A stretch of 64,000 nucleotides of DNA, taken from positions 7,378,001-7,442,000 of the forward strand of contig CM074187.1 of NCBI GenBank assembly GCA_037179385.1. Direction: 5' to 3'. The notes below the pieces were generated by a model. It was not told where the DNA came from. It searched no databases and saw nothing but the letters and a program-made list of their open reading frames with translations. Of the stretch, positions 1 through 11,905 are shown in pieces; positions within the stretch are counted from its first letter, which is position 1; each line of letters opens with the position of its first letter. The DNA is from Holothuria scabra. Lineage: Eukaryota > Echinodermata > Holothuroidea > Aspidochirotida > Holothuriidae. Made by a program: the position numbers and the translations under genes.

Positions 1-155
1 TCGCACGTATGCCACATGGAAGTTTTTTGTCAAAGCACGGCTAGGGGAATTCTATGGTACAGTACATACCTGTACGTGTTGCATGTACTTGCGGCAGGGC
101 ACACATTTTGGTACGCTGGGTTTTCTGATCTGCACGTTTTCCATTTCTTGTTCAG

Positions 156-275
156 GTTCCCCGTGCAGAAAAAATTACAGTCTGGTCATTGACAGATTTG
201 AAAGCAGTTCGAACTACCCAATGGGAGAACCGGATTCGTACAGGGCAATTCCCATTACGTAATGTGATGTCATGA
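156..275 (+). CDS. Candidate terminal coding exon, unidentified gene
   Basis: A pyrimidine-rich stretch ending in TTCTTGTTCAG (acceptor AG at 154-155) precedes an open frame of 39 codons that ends at TGA 273-275. The peptide includes KITVWSLTDLKAV and IRTGQFPLRN, which look protein-like, and the frame would be the last exon of a + strand gene entering from the left. A 39-codon open stretch can occur by chance, and I do not recognise the protein. A second acceptor about 12 bases downstream is also possible. Weak call. Confidence 0.2.
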   Translation, partial: VPRAEKITVWSLTDLKAVRTTQWENRIRTGQFPLRNVMS

Positions 276-1294
276 ATTGGAGAAGGGTGATCTAGTCCGT
301 CATTAGCATTGAATCGGAGGAGAAGATTTTTTGCATTTGATGTGAGGTTTTTTGTTTAAGACAACTTAAAGTTTGTTGTGTTTCTTTAGAAGAAGATGAT
401 GGGAAGGTTCTCGAGAGATATGAAGGGGTAAATGTAGTATGAGGTGAGAAATCATGAACAGTTTTGTGCGAAGCACTGTGTTGGTGTTAGGCGGAGTGTC
501 TTACCTTTTCCTTTTTATACATATACATACTATATATACTATATAACGCTAGGACGACCTGTGAGGCCATGTCACGTAACACACAGCCCTGTTCAAGGGC
601 TAGGGCCTAGGCCTAAGTTACTAAGTATAGCCTAGGCCTAAAGCTTTAATACGCAAGTTCCACACGAAACTCACCCAAATATTGACTTGCCCACAGAAAT
701 TTTCCTGCGTGCAACAAAATCCTTACCCGTAGAGCCTGCCCGGAATAGTGTGACAGGGCCAAGTCTAAATTGCAGCAGGCCTCGGCCTAACGTAAGGCCT
801 AACTGTTAGGCTAGGCCTATAATTAGCCTAAATGATGTTGTTAATGTTAACTTTAGAGGTCTACTGTAGGCCTAACGTTAGCCTTAACTGTTACTGGGAG
901 TGTTAGTAAACAACAGTTTCATCATTCAGCAATACTATACTAGGCCTACCTACGAATACGATCTTCAACGGTTGCGAGGTATATCTTTTCCCCCGTAACC
1001 TACCTCTACATCAAAAGATACCACGCCATTAAAATTTGCGTGTTTCAGTTAAGCAATTGTGTGATCAAACTACCCCGATCCAAATGAAACTCTTGAACGA
1101 AAGGCAAAGAGTTGACAAGCGTTTGCGTACAGCTAGCTGTGCCTTGCTTCACATAAATATAATGTCTCCAAAGCTAGCAGTGGAAATGACGATGTACGTA
1201 CCTAGCCGCTAGCTCTGAATGCCCTAACCCGCGCGCGGTACGTGATTGCCCAGCTCATGGATACTACAACTAGCCCTGAACGGTACCCTGACGT
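276..1294. other. No gene seen; AGGCCTA-rich stretch
   Basis: No convincing exon. Between about 590 and 960 the motif AGGCCTA (and the reverse TAGGCCT) recurs many times, often as touching pairs such as CCTAGGCCTA. Similar clusters recur just inside HYPK intron 1 (16388-16510). This looks like simple-motif enrichment and not a tandem array with a fixed period. Confidence 0.45.
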
Positions 1295-1579
1295 CATGGG
1301 CGCCCGCAGGCATGGGCAAGAGGGGGAACTTGCCCCCCCCCCCTGGAAAATCAAAAATTTGAAAAAACGTATAAAAATCAAAGGAAAAACCCTAGCAAAA
1401 CGTGCTTTCCAAGTTTCTATGCGAAAAATAGGCTTTAGAAATGCCATTTCCGGCGATCTGGGAGGCATTTGGGGCTGAAATTTTCGCATGCTTTGTGTCA
1501 ATTCATGGTGACTTGGAGATTTTGCCCCTCCCTAGAAATTTTGCCCCCCCCCCTGACTTTTTTTCTGCGGACGCCCATG
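1295..1579. mobile_element. Short inverted-repeat DNA element, CATGGGCG family, copy 1
   Basis: The ends match as inverted repeats: CATGGGCGCCCGCAG at 1295-1309 and CTGCGGACGCCCATG at 1565-1579 (14 of 15 complementary). Poly-C tracts lie just inside both ends. The inside carries a reverse-strand copy of a dispersed ~110-bp module (about 1438-1520). The same ends recur at 3782-4575, which defines a family. No target duplication is visible for this copy, and it has no coding capacity. Confidence 0.6.
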
Positions 1580-2399
1580 TAAACCACGCAGCAAGCATCA
1601 GAATTACATGGTCACTGACTTTTCCACCTCAACAAATTCAGGTTTTCACTTTCGAAATTCTGAGTATTTAACTTCCCAAAGTCAGTAAAGTTAGACTTAG
1701 TGTTTCAGGCCATAGGCAGCAGCCGAGTTCCGGTAAACGGTTAGGCTTAGTGATGGACATTATACTAGCCTATGCATGTGTGACATATCCCGGCTAAAGT
1801 TTGTCGATTTGCGAAAAGTTGTGTGTTCTTTTTTCGGACCCATACTTTCAGTTAAAGGATTTTGGTTAATCTGTGGGTAGAATTTTAAAACTGGACTGTA
1901 ATTGGCAAAATATTTGCGGTTTTGATAAACGAAGGCATTGTTTGCTTTATTAAAGGTCAAGAGCAGTCCCCAAAACTTACTTTGAAGTCACAGCTGAATA
2001 ACACATTTTCCTCTTAGTTCTCTTCACATTATCTTTTATCATACTTTATGACTTCAATATTGCATATTTAATATAAAACAAACAGTGGCATCTCATTAAA
2101 TTTCACATTAAAACAGAAAAATTGTTGTCACATGACTCTCAACAGCAAGTCATGAAACAAAAAAGTCTACTAACACTTCGAGTATGGGGTGACTGCTCAG
2201 GCTTGTCCTTTGCCGACTGAGTTGAAGCTTCAGTTTTCTTATGGAAAGGGCAGATGCTTCAATAAAAACCCGAAATTTCTCAGATATTCTTAGCCTTTGC
2301 ATTCAAAATCATTTTGTTTAAGCGTAATTACATTTATGGCAAATATTTGTCATATAACAGACCAAAAATCGCAAAGTGTGCCTCTTTGCCCTTTTAGCA
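1580..2399. other. No feature recognised
   Basis: AT-rich sequence with only short chance frames on either strand. I see no repeat family or exon here. Confidence 0.4.
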
Positions 2400-3632
2400 A
2401 CTCTGATTGAGCGGGATAATTGGCTCTTACTGAGCTTGTTATGTTACAAGGGGCAACGAGAAAAATGCATTCTTTTGGTATATTCATTGATCTTAAAAAT
2501 GCCATTGATACAATGAATCATATTTTATTGTTACAAAGACTTGAATATTATTTCATAAGAGGAGTCATGAACAGTTGGATTGCTATAGCTAACTCTCAAT
2601 CACGCAACAATTTCAAATGATTAGCTCTTCGAATCTTTTACGAATAAATCTGTTAGGTCTTTATATCTGCGGGCCCAAATCCTGTACATTAATGATATCT
2701 GTAATGTGTCAAAAGAGGTTAAATTTATAATTTTTGCGGATAATACAAATATATTCTGCTCTGGGAGGGAAATTCAGCAGTTAAGTTCACGTTGAATAAA
2801 GATTTGGGTAAATGAAGAGTCTGGTTCATGGTTAATAAATTATCATGTTAATAAAACCAATTTCCTGCTGTTCTCAAACGTAAGTGTGACATGGATTTTA
2901 CTATTAAAATTGATAAAAGCATCACAGAAAGTAATTTCATGACAAAATTTCTTGTGGTAGTGTTTGACTGTGATTTAAACTGCAAGGAATATATTGTAAA
3001 CTGAAAAGTAGTTAAAAGCTTTGCAATAATGCACATTTTACGAGATATTTTAACTCTGTAGTCTTCCCTTATTTCAACTATTGTTCTGAGAAGTGTGCTA
3101 AAATCCATACAAAAGTTACACTCACTCTGTCCTTATAAAACATAAGAAAGCTATCCCACTGGTTACTAAAGTTAAATTTAATGAGCATACAAACTTATTT
3201 TTTTATTGATATGAAAATATTGAAGCTTGAAGTAGCCTACTTGTTAACTTTAAGATAGCTCTTTCCTTATACCGAGCCAAAATGGTACATTAACTCCAAG
3301 TATTCATAAGTTATTTATTGAAAAGGAAAGCAAAATTCGTACTCTCCAACTTTTTATGATCTTCATCAATTTCTGCCCGTACAGCCTTGAAACCTATATG
3401 AGTGTCTCAATTAGTAGAGTCAAAATATGTAATAATTTAAGTAACGATCTTAGGAACTCGAACAGTGAACGCAAATTCAAACTGAAGTTCAAGGACCAAG
3501 TGGTCAATATACATAAACAAATAATTTTTGTATCCTCTGTGTAAAACACATGTAAGCTTACAAACGTATACTTGCCTTGATAAGACAAAATGTAACCAAA
3601 AATATTAAATAGATTGAATTGAATTAGATTAA
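2400..3632 (+). pseudogene. Decayed LINE reverse transcriptase and 3' end
   Basis: Pieces of a non-LTR reverse transcriptase can be read across several broken frames in the right order. GIFIDLKNAIDTMNH (near 2480-2520) matches the conserved palm-domain block. A YINDI block follows near 2690. FADNTNIF near 2735 matches the catalytic FADDT box, with the second aspartate changed to asparagine. A VNKTNFLLFSN-like block and WNNLSNDLRN (near 3430) match the C-terminal part of CR1/Jockey-type LINE proteins. The copy ends in an ATTGA-rich tail near 3612-3632. Many stops and frameshifts show it is long dead. The clade assignment is tentative. Confidence 0.7.
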
Positions 3633-3651
3633 GGTGCTCTGAAAACTGATT

Positions 3652-3781
3652 CAGTGGCGTAGCCACGGAGGTGGTTTGGGGGTTAGACCCCCCAGACACC
3701 CCACCTAGCATAATTTTTGACACTAAAATCGGTTTCCCAACCAAGTAAGTCGATTGCTCGTCGTATTGTAGCAACCTTAGG
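3652..3781 (+). mobile_element. CAGTGGCGTAGCC terminus, truncated element
   Basis: CAGTGGCGTAGCCACGGAGG at 3652-3671 matches the ends of the hAT-like element at 7884-9508. It is followed by the G-run/C-run pair typical of that family's ends. No matching opposite end is present before the next element begins, so this is probably an end fragment. Confidence 0.4.
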
Positions 3782-4575
3782 CATGGGCGTCCGGAAGGGG
3801 GGGCAAGGGGGGCACTTCCCCCCCCCCCCCGGAAAATTAAACTTGTGAAAAAATTAATTAAAAATTGAAATAAAAAAATTAAAAATAAATCATCAAAATA
3901 TCTTCACTCACAGCATCATTTTCTACTCGTAAAATATGCGGACATTTGACCAGGATCGATAGCAAAAGAGAAGATGGTATGCTGAATAGTGAAATCGTAA
4001 TTTGGGGACCATCATTCGTGACATCTATTGGAAATTTGTAACTGTAAAAACTATGCCAAAATTGTACTACTTGCCAGGTATGTAGTGTGCATACTGCATC
4101 CGACTATTGATGAATGCGATGGTCTTGGTTTGGTCCCATGCTGATCTCAAGTGGCGACGCGCGGATGAAACTGGGATATACAAGGTGAATATGGGAGTGG
4201 GGGGGGGGGGATTGATTCATAATTTGATTACGGATATAGGCCTATGTAGGCTATTTAAAAGCGTAAGTTTTATCGTGCATAGGCGCGCGGGGCTGTGACA
4301 GAGAAGCAGATTTCCCTTCCACAATTTTTTACATTGAAAATTCTAAAAATCTAAAGACTACAGACATGAAATTCCTGTGTTAGGGCTGCATGGGTACTTG
4401 CAGCTTATAACATTCGCCAAGTGTCGTTTCCGGCCGTCTGGAGGGTTTGTAAGGCCCAAAATTTTCTTGTACGCTCCGCGTCAACTGATGGTGGCGCTCC
4501 GCTTAGATAGTGTCCACAATTCAATCATCCATGAATGACCTTGCCCCCCTGTAAAAATATCTGCGGACGCCCATG
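3782..4575. mobile_element. Inverted-repeat DNA element, CATGGGCG family, copy 2
   Basis: Starts CATGGGCGTCCGGAA and ends CTGCGGACGCCCATG, so the ends are inverted repeats (12 of 15). The flanking 8-mers accttagg (3774-3781) and cccttagg (4576-4583) agree at 7 of 8 positions, consistent with an 8-bp target duplication as in hAT transposons. Long C and G runs lie inside. A reverse-strand ~110-bp module sits at 4423-4508. It is non-autonomous, with no transposase frame. Confidence 0.6.
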
Positions 4576-5061
4576 CCCTTAGGTGGAGCAGTTAACTAGC
4601 CGACTTTGCCCTCAAGGACTAGTGAGGCACCAGCACCTTGAGAAAATTATAGGGCCAGAAGTGACATTTAGTCCCCACAATACTGAGTTAGAAAATCCCT
4701 TTTTATTTTACGGCTAAATTCTCCTCAATTTCCATCAATTTTCCTTGCAGAAAATTCTGTCTTTTCCTTATATGCTAGAGTATACCAAAATGCATTTCAG
4801 GATCTTTGAAATTTTCAAAACTCAGGAGGCTGTGATCCCTTCTGGAAAAAAAACCTTTTGGATTCCCACCTGCATAGCAGTCCGTTGGTCAAGTCCGGAC
4901 ACGGACTCGTGTTTTCAGATTTTGAAGGATTCGTTCAGAAGGGTTGATTTTTCCCAATTGAGAAAGCATTGGGAGACTCGAGTCCATAAAAACTGAAAAT
5001 TGTCGGACTCGTAACCAGTGGCGTACGTCTGTACGTGGGGGAAATAGGTCACCCCCATTTC

Positions 5062-5250
5062 CCAGCCTCCATGAAAGAAAGTAAAGTAAAAAAAAAAGAA
5101 AATAAAAAATCTTCTCTTTATGGGAGTGTTCCCAATACAATATTCCCAATCTCTATGAAAGAAAATGAAGGAAAAAATCAAGAAGAAAAAAACAAAAAAG
5201 AAAAAATAAAAATCTTTCTTTATAGGAACGTGGCAATACAATTTTCACTT
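5062..5250. repeat. Two-copy purine-rich tandem duplication
   Basis: The block from 'ccagcctccatgaaag' (about 5062) to 'ttctctttatggga' is followed by a related block from 'ccaatctctatgaaag' (about 5146) to 'ctttctttatagga'. Two diverged ~90-bp units, very rich in A and G. The open frames here on both strands are products of the low complexity. Confidence 0.5.
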
Positions 5251-6913
5251 CAAAAGGTAGCGTATGTTGCACTATGCAGATTGTACGTAAAGACACCTAA
5301 TTCTTCAAATATTTTCAAAAGAGGGGATCAATGATGCCCTTTTATTTTGACTCCTGAAATACCCAAATTTTTATTCAAATAGTAGCATACATGGAACCAT
5401 ATTGCATAAAAAGATGCATTTGAAGACACCAAATGTTTTTAAAAATGTTCAGTAACACCCCATTAACCGTCACAATTATCAGATTAAGTTTCAATATTAT
5501 TCCAGTCAAATTCCAAGTACGTACACCATTCTGCATCTAGGCCTCTTGAAAAGGCCAAATATTTTCAATGGAAAGGGGGGCCACCTCCCATAAGACCCCT
5601 CCCCGGGTCGACGATCACTGATGCACTTTCATTTTGATTCCTAACGTAAGCAATTTATAAAACCAAATCTTATTTCACGGGTTAGTAGATAACAAGGGTG
5701 GCGCCAGCGTTGGGGCGGGGGCATGTTCCCTGTCTGGCCCCCGTCGGGCAGGAGATTCAATTTCATCGGGGAGCCTTATTTATACGATAAACAAATGTAA
5801 GCCCGATAAAGTTCAGTCTCCACCCCACCCTGACGATCTTTATTTTGCTTACCTGAAGACCATATTCTTCAAGGAAACTCTCACAATTCCTAGTTTCCTA
5901 ACAAATATCCTTTTGTTTTCAAATTAGCTCCGACCAGATTTTCAAACTTTCTGAAAAGAAAATCAGCAAATTTTCCACTTAAACCGTACGACAAAACATG
6001 ATACCTCAACCTCCATATTGGTTTTTGGCAGATTGATTGTCATATCAGTGCTGAAGACTTTTTAAATTATCTTCTGCAAATAAAACCATTTTTTCTCAAA
6101 TATGCTGCTATAAAATTCCTTCAATATACTTAGCCTACTTATGTGTACAAGAAAGGGCCCAGATTACACCAAAATTACGACAAACTTTTGCCTGAAAAAC
6201 GCTATAGTCTATTTAGAGGAAAATTTTCAAAAACATAAAATGATAAAAAGGTTTGAGACACATTCGGACGGCTTAGGCACCGGTGGAAATAACTTTTTTT
6301 CAGCCCAATTTCATACTGTAAAAAATTGCAAGAAAAAAAAAAGCCCGATATGGTGAAATATTCGGGCGAAGGTTGAAAAAATGTTCTGGAATACCGACGA
6401 AAGGAGGTTGCTCAAGTACAGTACATCTGTCTCGCCCGACGTGCTGCTGATTTAAAGCAACGGTAATGGAAATTTGGCAGGCTGTCTTCACTTACCGGAT
6501 ACACATAATGATAAACAGTGTGTGAGAATGTTTCCCCGTAGGTCTGAGTGAATATTCATTTGAACCCTCTTGTCGTGACATATTTTCAAAGACGTTGGAA
6601 GTAAATTATTAATAAGCGGTAGTTCGGACAGTGACATTAGAAAATGTCATCAGTTCAGTGGAACTTGCAATTGAATACAACATAAAGATTCTTAATAGAT
6701 GCAAAACTTTCGGCATCGTGCCAATTCCGTTGTAGTTTTCCAGCGAAAAGAGACAATGAGACAATACCATTTCTTCTAACGGTAGTGCAGTGCATTTAAT
6801 CTGGTAATTTTCTGATCACTTAGCAAGCTGTTTTGTTTTTCTATTGAAGTGAAAATTTTATTGCAAAGGAAAGCTCAAAATACGACCTCTTTATTTCTAG
6901 TTACAAGTCTGAG
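5251..6913. other. No gene or element recognised
   Basis: AT-rich, with scattered G/C runs such as the one near 5574-5605. I find no exon, transposon end or repeat that I can support. It may hold eroded copies of the inverted-repeat elements seen on both sides. Confidence 0.35.
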
Positions 6914-7300
6914 AAATGCCATCTCCCACTGTTTGAGAGGTTAGACTTTTTAAACTTTTTCTGTATGATACGTGCCAACTGATGGTGGCGCTTCACTTAG
7001 TGTTTTGGTCAAATAAATTAGTTAACATAAAAATGCATGCGTACAAACCATTCTTCGTTTGGGGTTAATATTATTCATTGATAGCACTGCATTTTATTTG
7101 GTAATTTTCTATTTCTTAGCAGACTGCTGAGTTTTCTATTGGAGTGGAAATTTTATTGCAAACGAAAGCCCAAAATAACGACTGCTTTGTTTTTTAATAA
7201 TAACGAGCCTGGGGAATGCAATTTCCGGATGTCTGCATGGGAGTTCTAAAATCTTCAAAATTCTCTGTACGTCCCGAGTCAACAGACTGATGGCGACAAC
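6914..7300 (-). repeat. Two copies of the ~110-bp dispersed module
   Basis: Reverse-strand copies of the dispersed module lie at about 6914-7000 and 7214-7300. Each runs in the order 'aatgc(c)atctcc/atttccgg', a spacer with 'ttttaaa', 'ctgtac/ctgtatgatacgt', 'caactgatggtggcg', then 'cttagt/cttagat'. Both are followed by similar text (acctgctta/cttcactta) and stretches with 'ttttctattg(g)a(g)gtg', so about 250 bp around each appears duplicated. Confidence 0.5.
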
Positions 7301-7883
7301 CTGCTTAGATAGTTTTGGGGACAGAATTTCATTTTAGGGCAAAAAATCCCTCTGCCTTTCCAAAAACTGATACACAGCCGTACATCTATGTCAATCCAGG
7401 TAGCTCCTAATTGGAATAACAGCCTTCTGGTCAACTTCAACTAGAAATGTAGGTTAAGATGTACCGTAACCAAACTTTTTCTCGGAATTTTTCAATATCG
7501 TCCGAGGGTACTAACCCTTTACTCATCAGATAGTTTGATAGTTTATGGTTTGGTAATTGATACTGATGATTTTCAAGGACACAATTTAAACTTCCAAAAT
7601 AAAACCCTCAAGACCAGCTTATGTTACAATTGTCTTTGTAATAAATATTGTAAAAACAAAGGATAACATTAGCCATATATGGTAAGTCCCTCCCATGACA
7701 TCACAAGATTTGCATATTGAGCTTAAGCTTTGTCAAGATTCGGCGGTTTTTGATTGGGATTACAACAAATACCTAATTTTGTCATTTTTATGTCACACTA
7801 CCTTTAATCTGCCACATGATATTCAGTAACCCCAACAAACTACAAATCGTCCGGCGACTCATTTAACCTTTCACACAAGAAGG

Positions 7884-9508
7884 CAGTGGCGTAGCCAGGA
7901 TGGGATTTTTTGGGGGCCTAGGTAACAAGTGGGGACCTGGTACCTCCGAAGGTCAGGCACGGCAAGACTATTTAAGCGGAGCGCCACCATCGGTTGGCGC
8001 GGAGTGTACAAGAAAATTTTTGGCTTTAAAAACCCTCCCTGCAGATGGCCGGAAAAGGCACTTCCCATGTGTTTTAAGCTGGATGTACCCAGCCTTGAAA
8101 TACGAATCTCATGTCTGCGACTTCTCAAATTTTGAGAATGAAAAACCAATCTATGAAAAATGGTAATACACACAATTTTTAGGAGCACAAAACTGGGCAC
8201 ATCGGATCTGTGACCTGGGGGATGAGACTAAAGGGAACCGGTATCTCCCTTTTCCTTGAGAAAAATAGTAAACTTCAGAAGGACGTAGATCGCAATTGCG
8301 GCAATATTTGAATCTAAGCGGAGAGCCACCATCGGTTGGCGCGGGGCGTACAAGTGAATTTTAGGCTTTAAAACCCCTCCAGATGGCCGGAAACGGCACT
8401 TCCCACGTGTTTTAAACTGGATGTACCCAGCCGCAAATGCGGCATTGTTGGAATGAATTTCCGTTTACCTAAGGCAGTACCTTACCCTTTAACAGGAAAA
8501 CCAAAAGTAATTGTGTACCCCTCTGAGAAACTTTCTTTGCGTTAGATTTCCTAGATGCAAAATGATGCTCTGTTTGGCAAAACTTTAAAATGATTATAGG
8601 CCTAAGTTTTAGGATTTTCCCTTTTTGGGGAGCATGAAAAACATCAAAGTATTTTTAGTTTTTGTAGAGATTTTTACAAGAGACATACATACTACCAAAG
8701 AAACAATGTGTAAAATGGTTCAGTATTTGTCCATCGGTACATTACGTAGTCAAAATTAAAATACTACGAATACATCTCTCAAAATAATTGAACCGCAAAG
8801 CAGAAGTATGGACCATGTGGGAAACACATGAAATCAGGACCTGGTGGACATTTTACAAATCCCCCGGACGCCAGTGCCAACTAGTAAAAAGAGGACTTGT
8901 CGAAAAAAATCGTCCTACAATGGCACTTGTCATGGGCAGGAGTGAGGCACGACATAGTTTTTAAGGATGGAAGGGAAGAGTTATCCGAGGGCAGTACCTT
9001 ACCCTTACCTGCTTACGGCATATTTTTGTGTACGATAAAGTATGGGAATGGTCGTGTAAGAGTGGTCTCCAGTGTACGATTGCCTTATTTTCAGTAAATC
9101 AATCAGCCATCCGAAAGGCAGAAAAGGTCTTAACCTAACAACTGAACAAAGTCACAATAAAATTTGTCGTCGAGACTTTTGTTTCATCTTCTCAGTGAAA
9201 TGCAATAAACGACAGTGCAGATCACAAACGGTATGTAATTTAGTGAAAGTAGGCATTTTGAAGTTACTACTTGATTACATACGTGCGCACAAAATGTGTT
9301 TTACACACATTCATCCATGTTTTTTTTTTTTAATTTTTACACATTTTGGTGACTGTTTTGAAGGAAATACTTCAAAGTTTATTTCCGTTCAAACATTTTA
9401 TTTTTTTTTCAATTACTTTATCAGGACGCAAAAAATCTGGGGGCGTGAAGAAAATCTGGGGGAGGGGATCCTAGCCCCCCCCCCCCCCCCCCCGTGGCTT
9501 CGCCACTG
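7884..9508. mobile_element. hAT-like non-autonomous transposon with perfect 8-bp TSD
   Basis: Left end CAGTGGCGTAGCCAGG (7884-7899) and right end GTGGCTTCGCCACTG (9494-9508) are terminal inverted repeats. The flanking 8-mer CAAGAAGG is identical on both sides (7876-7883 and 9509-9516), giving a clean 8-bp target duplication, the size typical of hAT. A 19-base C run (9475-9493) sits directly inside the right end. Two + strand copies of the dispersed module lie inside (7973-8080 and 8315-8420). The open frames inside it (such as 9072-9572) show no transposase motifs. Confidence 0.8.
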
Positions 9509-9516
9509 CAAGAAGG

Positions 9517-10250
9517 GTTGGTTCTTTAATAACACCGCAAAGTTCTGTCATAAAATTACACTTTTCTGTTAAATTTAAGCTTCAAATTTCCAAATATTTG
9601 TTTAAAAAAATGACAAAGCACTAACGGACCCCCCCCCCCCAAAAAAAAATCCCAGTATATACCAAAAAGCTCTTAATTTTCAAATCTTTGATCGAAAATG
9701 GGTAAAAGGTTTTCGTGGTAATTTCTAGTTTTATTTAAGAGCCTTAGTACGAAGGCCTACACGTAACCCCAAACGAATTTCAGCTGACGCCCATATAACT
9801 TGTTTGATTTTGCTTAGATGAATGGGATCAAAGCTCCTTAACAGACTCCCCTATTTAATGGTCCTTACAAAAAAGCCAAATTTCTTTCAAAATTTTCAAA
9901 TTTTCTTCAAATCAAGCTTAGAATATTTTAATATTTGTTAAAATGAAAGTCAAAATTTCCGGTTAGGGCTGCAATTCTGCCAAGTGATGTCAGTTTTGGT
10001 CCAGAAGATTTTTGCCCGAAAAAAGTAATTGTGCCCGACAGATTATGTACTGATGTAAGCGGAGCGATAATATCGGTTGGAGTGGAACGTACAGATGACT
10101 TTGAAAAATCTACCACACGGACAGCCGGACATGACATCTCCCAGGCCTAAAGGTAGAATCTAAGTATTCCCTATTTTGGTTTTTCATTCGCTAAAAACTG
10201 TTTAACTTCAAACTTAACTTCTACCAGGAAGAACATCTTTACTAAGAGTA
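9517..10250. other. No gene; one dispersed module copy
   Basis: Contains a C run near 9630. A diverged + strand copy of the ~110-bp module lies at about 10056-10145 (gtaagcggagcgataatatcggttgg, then gtacag, ctttgaaaaat, ggacagccgg). Nothing else is recognised. Confidence 0.4.
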
Positions 10251-10554
10251 TTGACTAGAGTCCAAGGTCAAAATGGCGGAAAAGTTCGACCATGGAGGCA
10301 AAAGAAGGTACGAATTTGCAGTGTCTCGACAAACCTGTCGTTTTCCTTGTGTGCTTTTTCTCTAACAGTTTACAGGCATAGAGCAGGACATAGTTTGCAG
10401 GCTACTTTTTACTGCTTGCCTGCGTATGGGGTGCACAGAATTAGCCTCAACGTAAGTCGTAACGCGTTTCAAAAACCTAAAGGAATAAAACGCGCGCTTT
10501 TTAAATACACGACAAGTATTCTTATTGCGCTCACTAATGAAATCGGGTTATGTA

Positions 10555-11905
10555 CACTGTTAAAAAATTTCTCTGTAAATTAACATAATTTTTATGGCAA
10601 ATTTTTTTCCAACCAAATAATGTTTTTTTTACAGCCAGACTGTAATCATGAAAAAACATTAAGGGTTTGTTTTTTCTTTACAGTTTTTGCATGTAAATTA
10701 GTTTACAAAAGTCTACTGTAAAATCGAATTACAGAATTGTTCTGTTTTGTTTACCTCAATTTTATGTGAATTTACAGCCTACTGTTTTCATTCCCCACGT
10801 TTGAATATTTATTATAATATCGCTTTTTTTACTTTTCATATGTTATTACGTAACATACACTTCACCATTACGTAGATCAGGTATTTGCTTATCAACGTAA
10901 TGTGTCGTTACGAAGTTGTTTTCAATCAAAACACATTGAGGATGCTTTGTTGTCATATTGTTGTTAAGTAGACTGTTATCTCTAGGAACTTTGTAATTGG
11001 AAAGTCACATTTTTTGTACAATATAATAATTGTTTTTAAAATAAATATGACAAAGAATGCAAATACATTGGTTGCAAACATTTCCAGACAAGGTAAACAA
11101 TAAGTTTATCACTTCCTGATTAAAAAACGCCAAAGAAGATATTATTCAAAGCAACAGCAATCCTTTTGTTAGGAAAATGCCTACAAAATAAGCTCCACCC
11201 ATTTATGCAAAATGAGATTTACGTCATAAAGTGGTAAATTTACAGACTCTTTCAAGTAAATTTGTGAAACGTTTTTAATTTGCTCCGATCAAGTGCATGA
11301 GCGCCTGTGGCGATGAATTGACATCAGTATACCAATTGTCAGTGCTCTGAAATTAGGGCCTTACAATTTCTTTTGACTTAAAAATATGTGACAAAACACC
11401 AGTTGTGTGATATTTATAACTAAGAACGTAATAACTAAGTATGCTTATATAATAATTGTAAGTTAATTTTCAAATAGGGCCATAAATTTGCCAGAAATGT
11501 TTTTTTTTTTTAAACTGAAACTTCGCAGAACGATGCATGTTATATATTGAAAATTTTCTGGCTATTTCTTATTTGTTTGTTTGGGCTTATTTTTGTTTCT
11601 TTTTCAGCTTAAAAACAAAACGAATGTTTGTTAAATGACAGTATATTTATGTGAAATCAGAAAAATACAAAATAGAGTTAAAATTTCTGTAAATTTACAG
11701 AAAAAGTTTTACAAAGCAGTAAAATTTGGTTAAAAAAGCAGACAGATATGGTTTTTCAAATAAACAGAAAATACATGTTAAACAACCTTTTTTTATTGTA
11801 GCAATACAAAGTGTCTGTAAAGATACAGAAAATCTCTATTAAAAATAAAATACAAAAAGTTTAAGTTAAAAAAAGTCTGTAAATTTAAAGAAATTTTTAA
11901 CAGTG
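10555..11905. mobile_element. DNA transposon with CACTGTTAAAAA ends
   Basis: The left end CACTGTTAAAAAATTTCT begins at 10555. The right end is its diverged inverse, AGAAATTTTTAACAGTG, finishing at 11905. The ~33-bp inverted repeats are flanked by TA on both sides (10553-10554 and 11906-11907). Inside, near both ends, the palindrome CTGTAAATTTACAG and its variants recur in both orientations, like the subterminal motifs to which transposases bind. No transposase frame is present, so it is non-autonomous. CACTA-like ends would predict a 3-bp duplication, which I do not see, so the superfamily is left open. Confidence 0.6.

Noticed and set aside
3394..3774. 126-codon frame on the - strand
   Set aside because: Antisense to the LINE remnant, extending into a separate transposon end; composition artefact.
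9072..9572. 166-codon frame on the + strand
   Set aside because: It crosses the 19-base C run and the terminal repeat of the hAT-like element; no domain.
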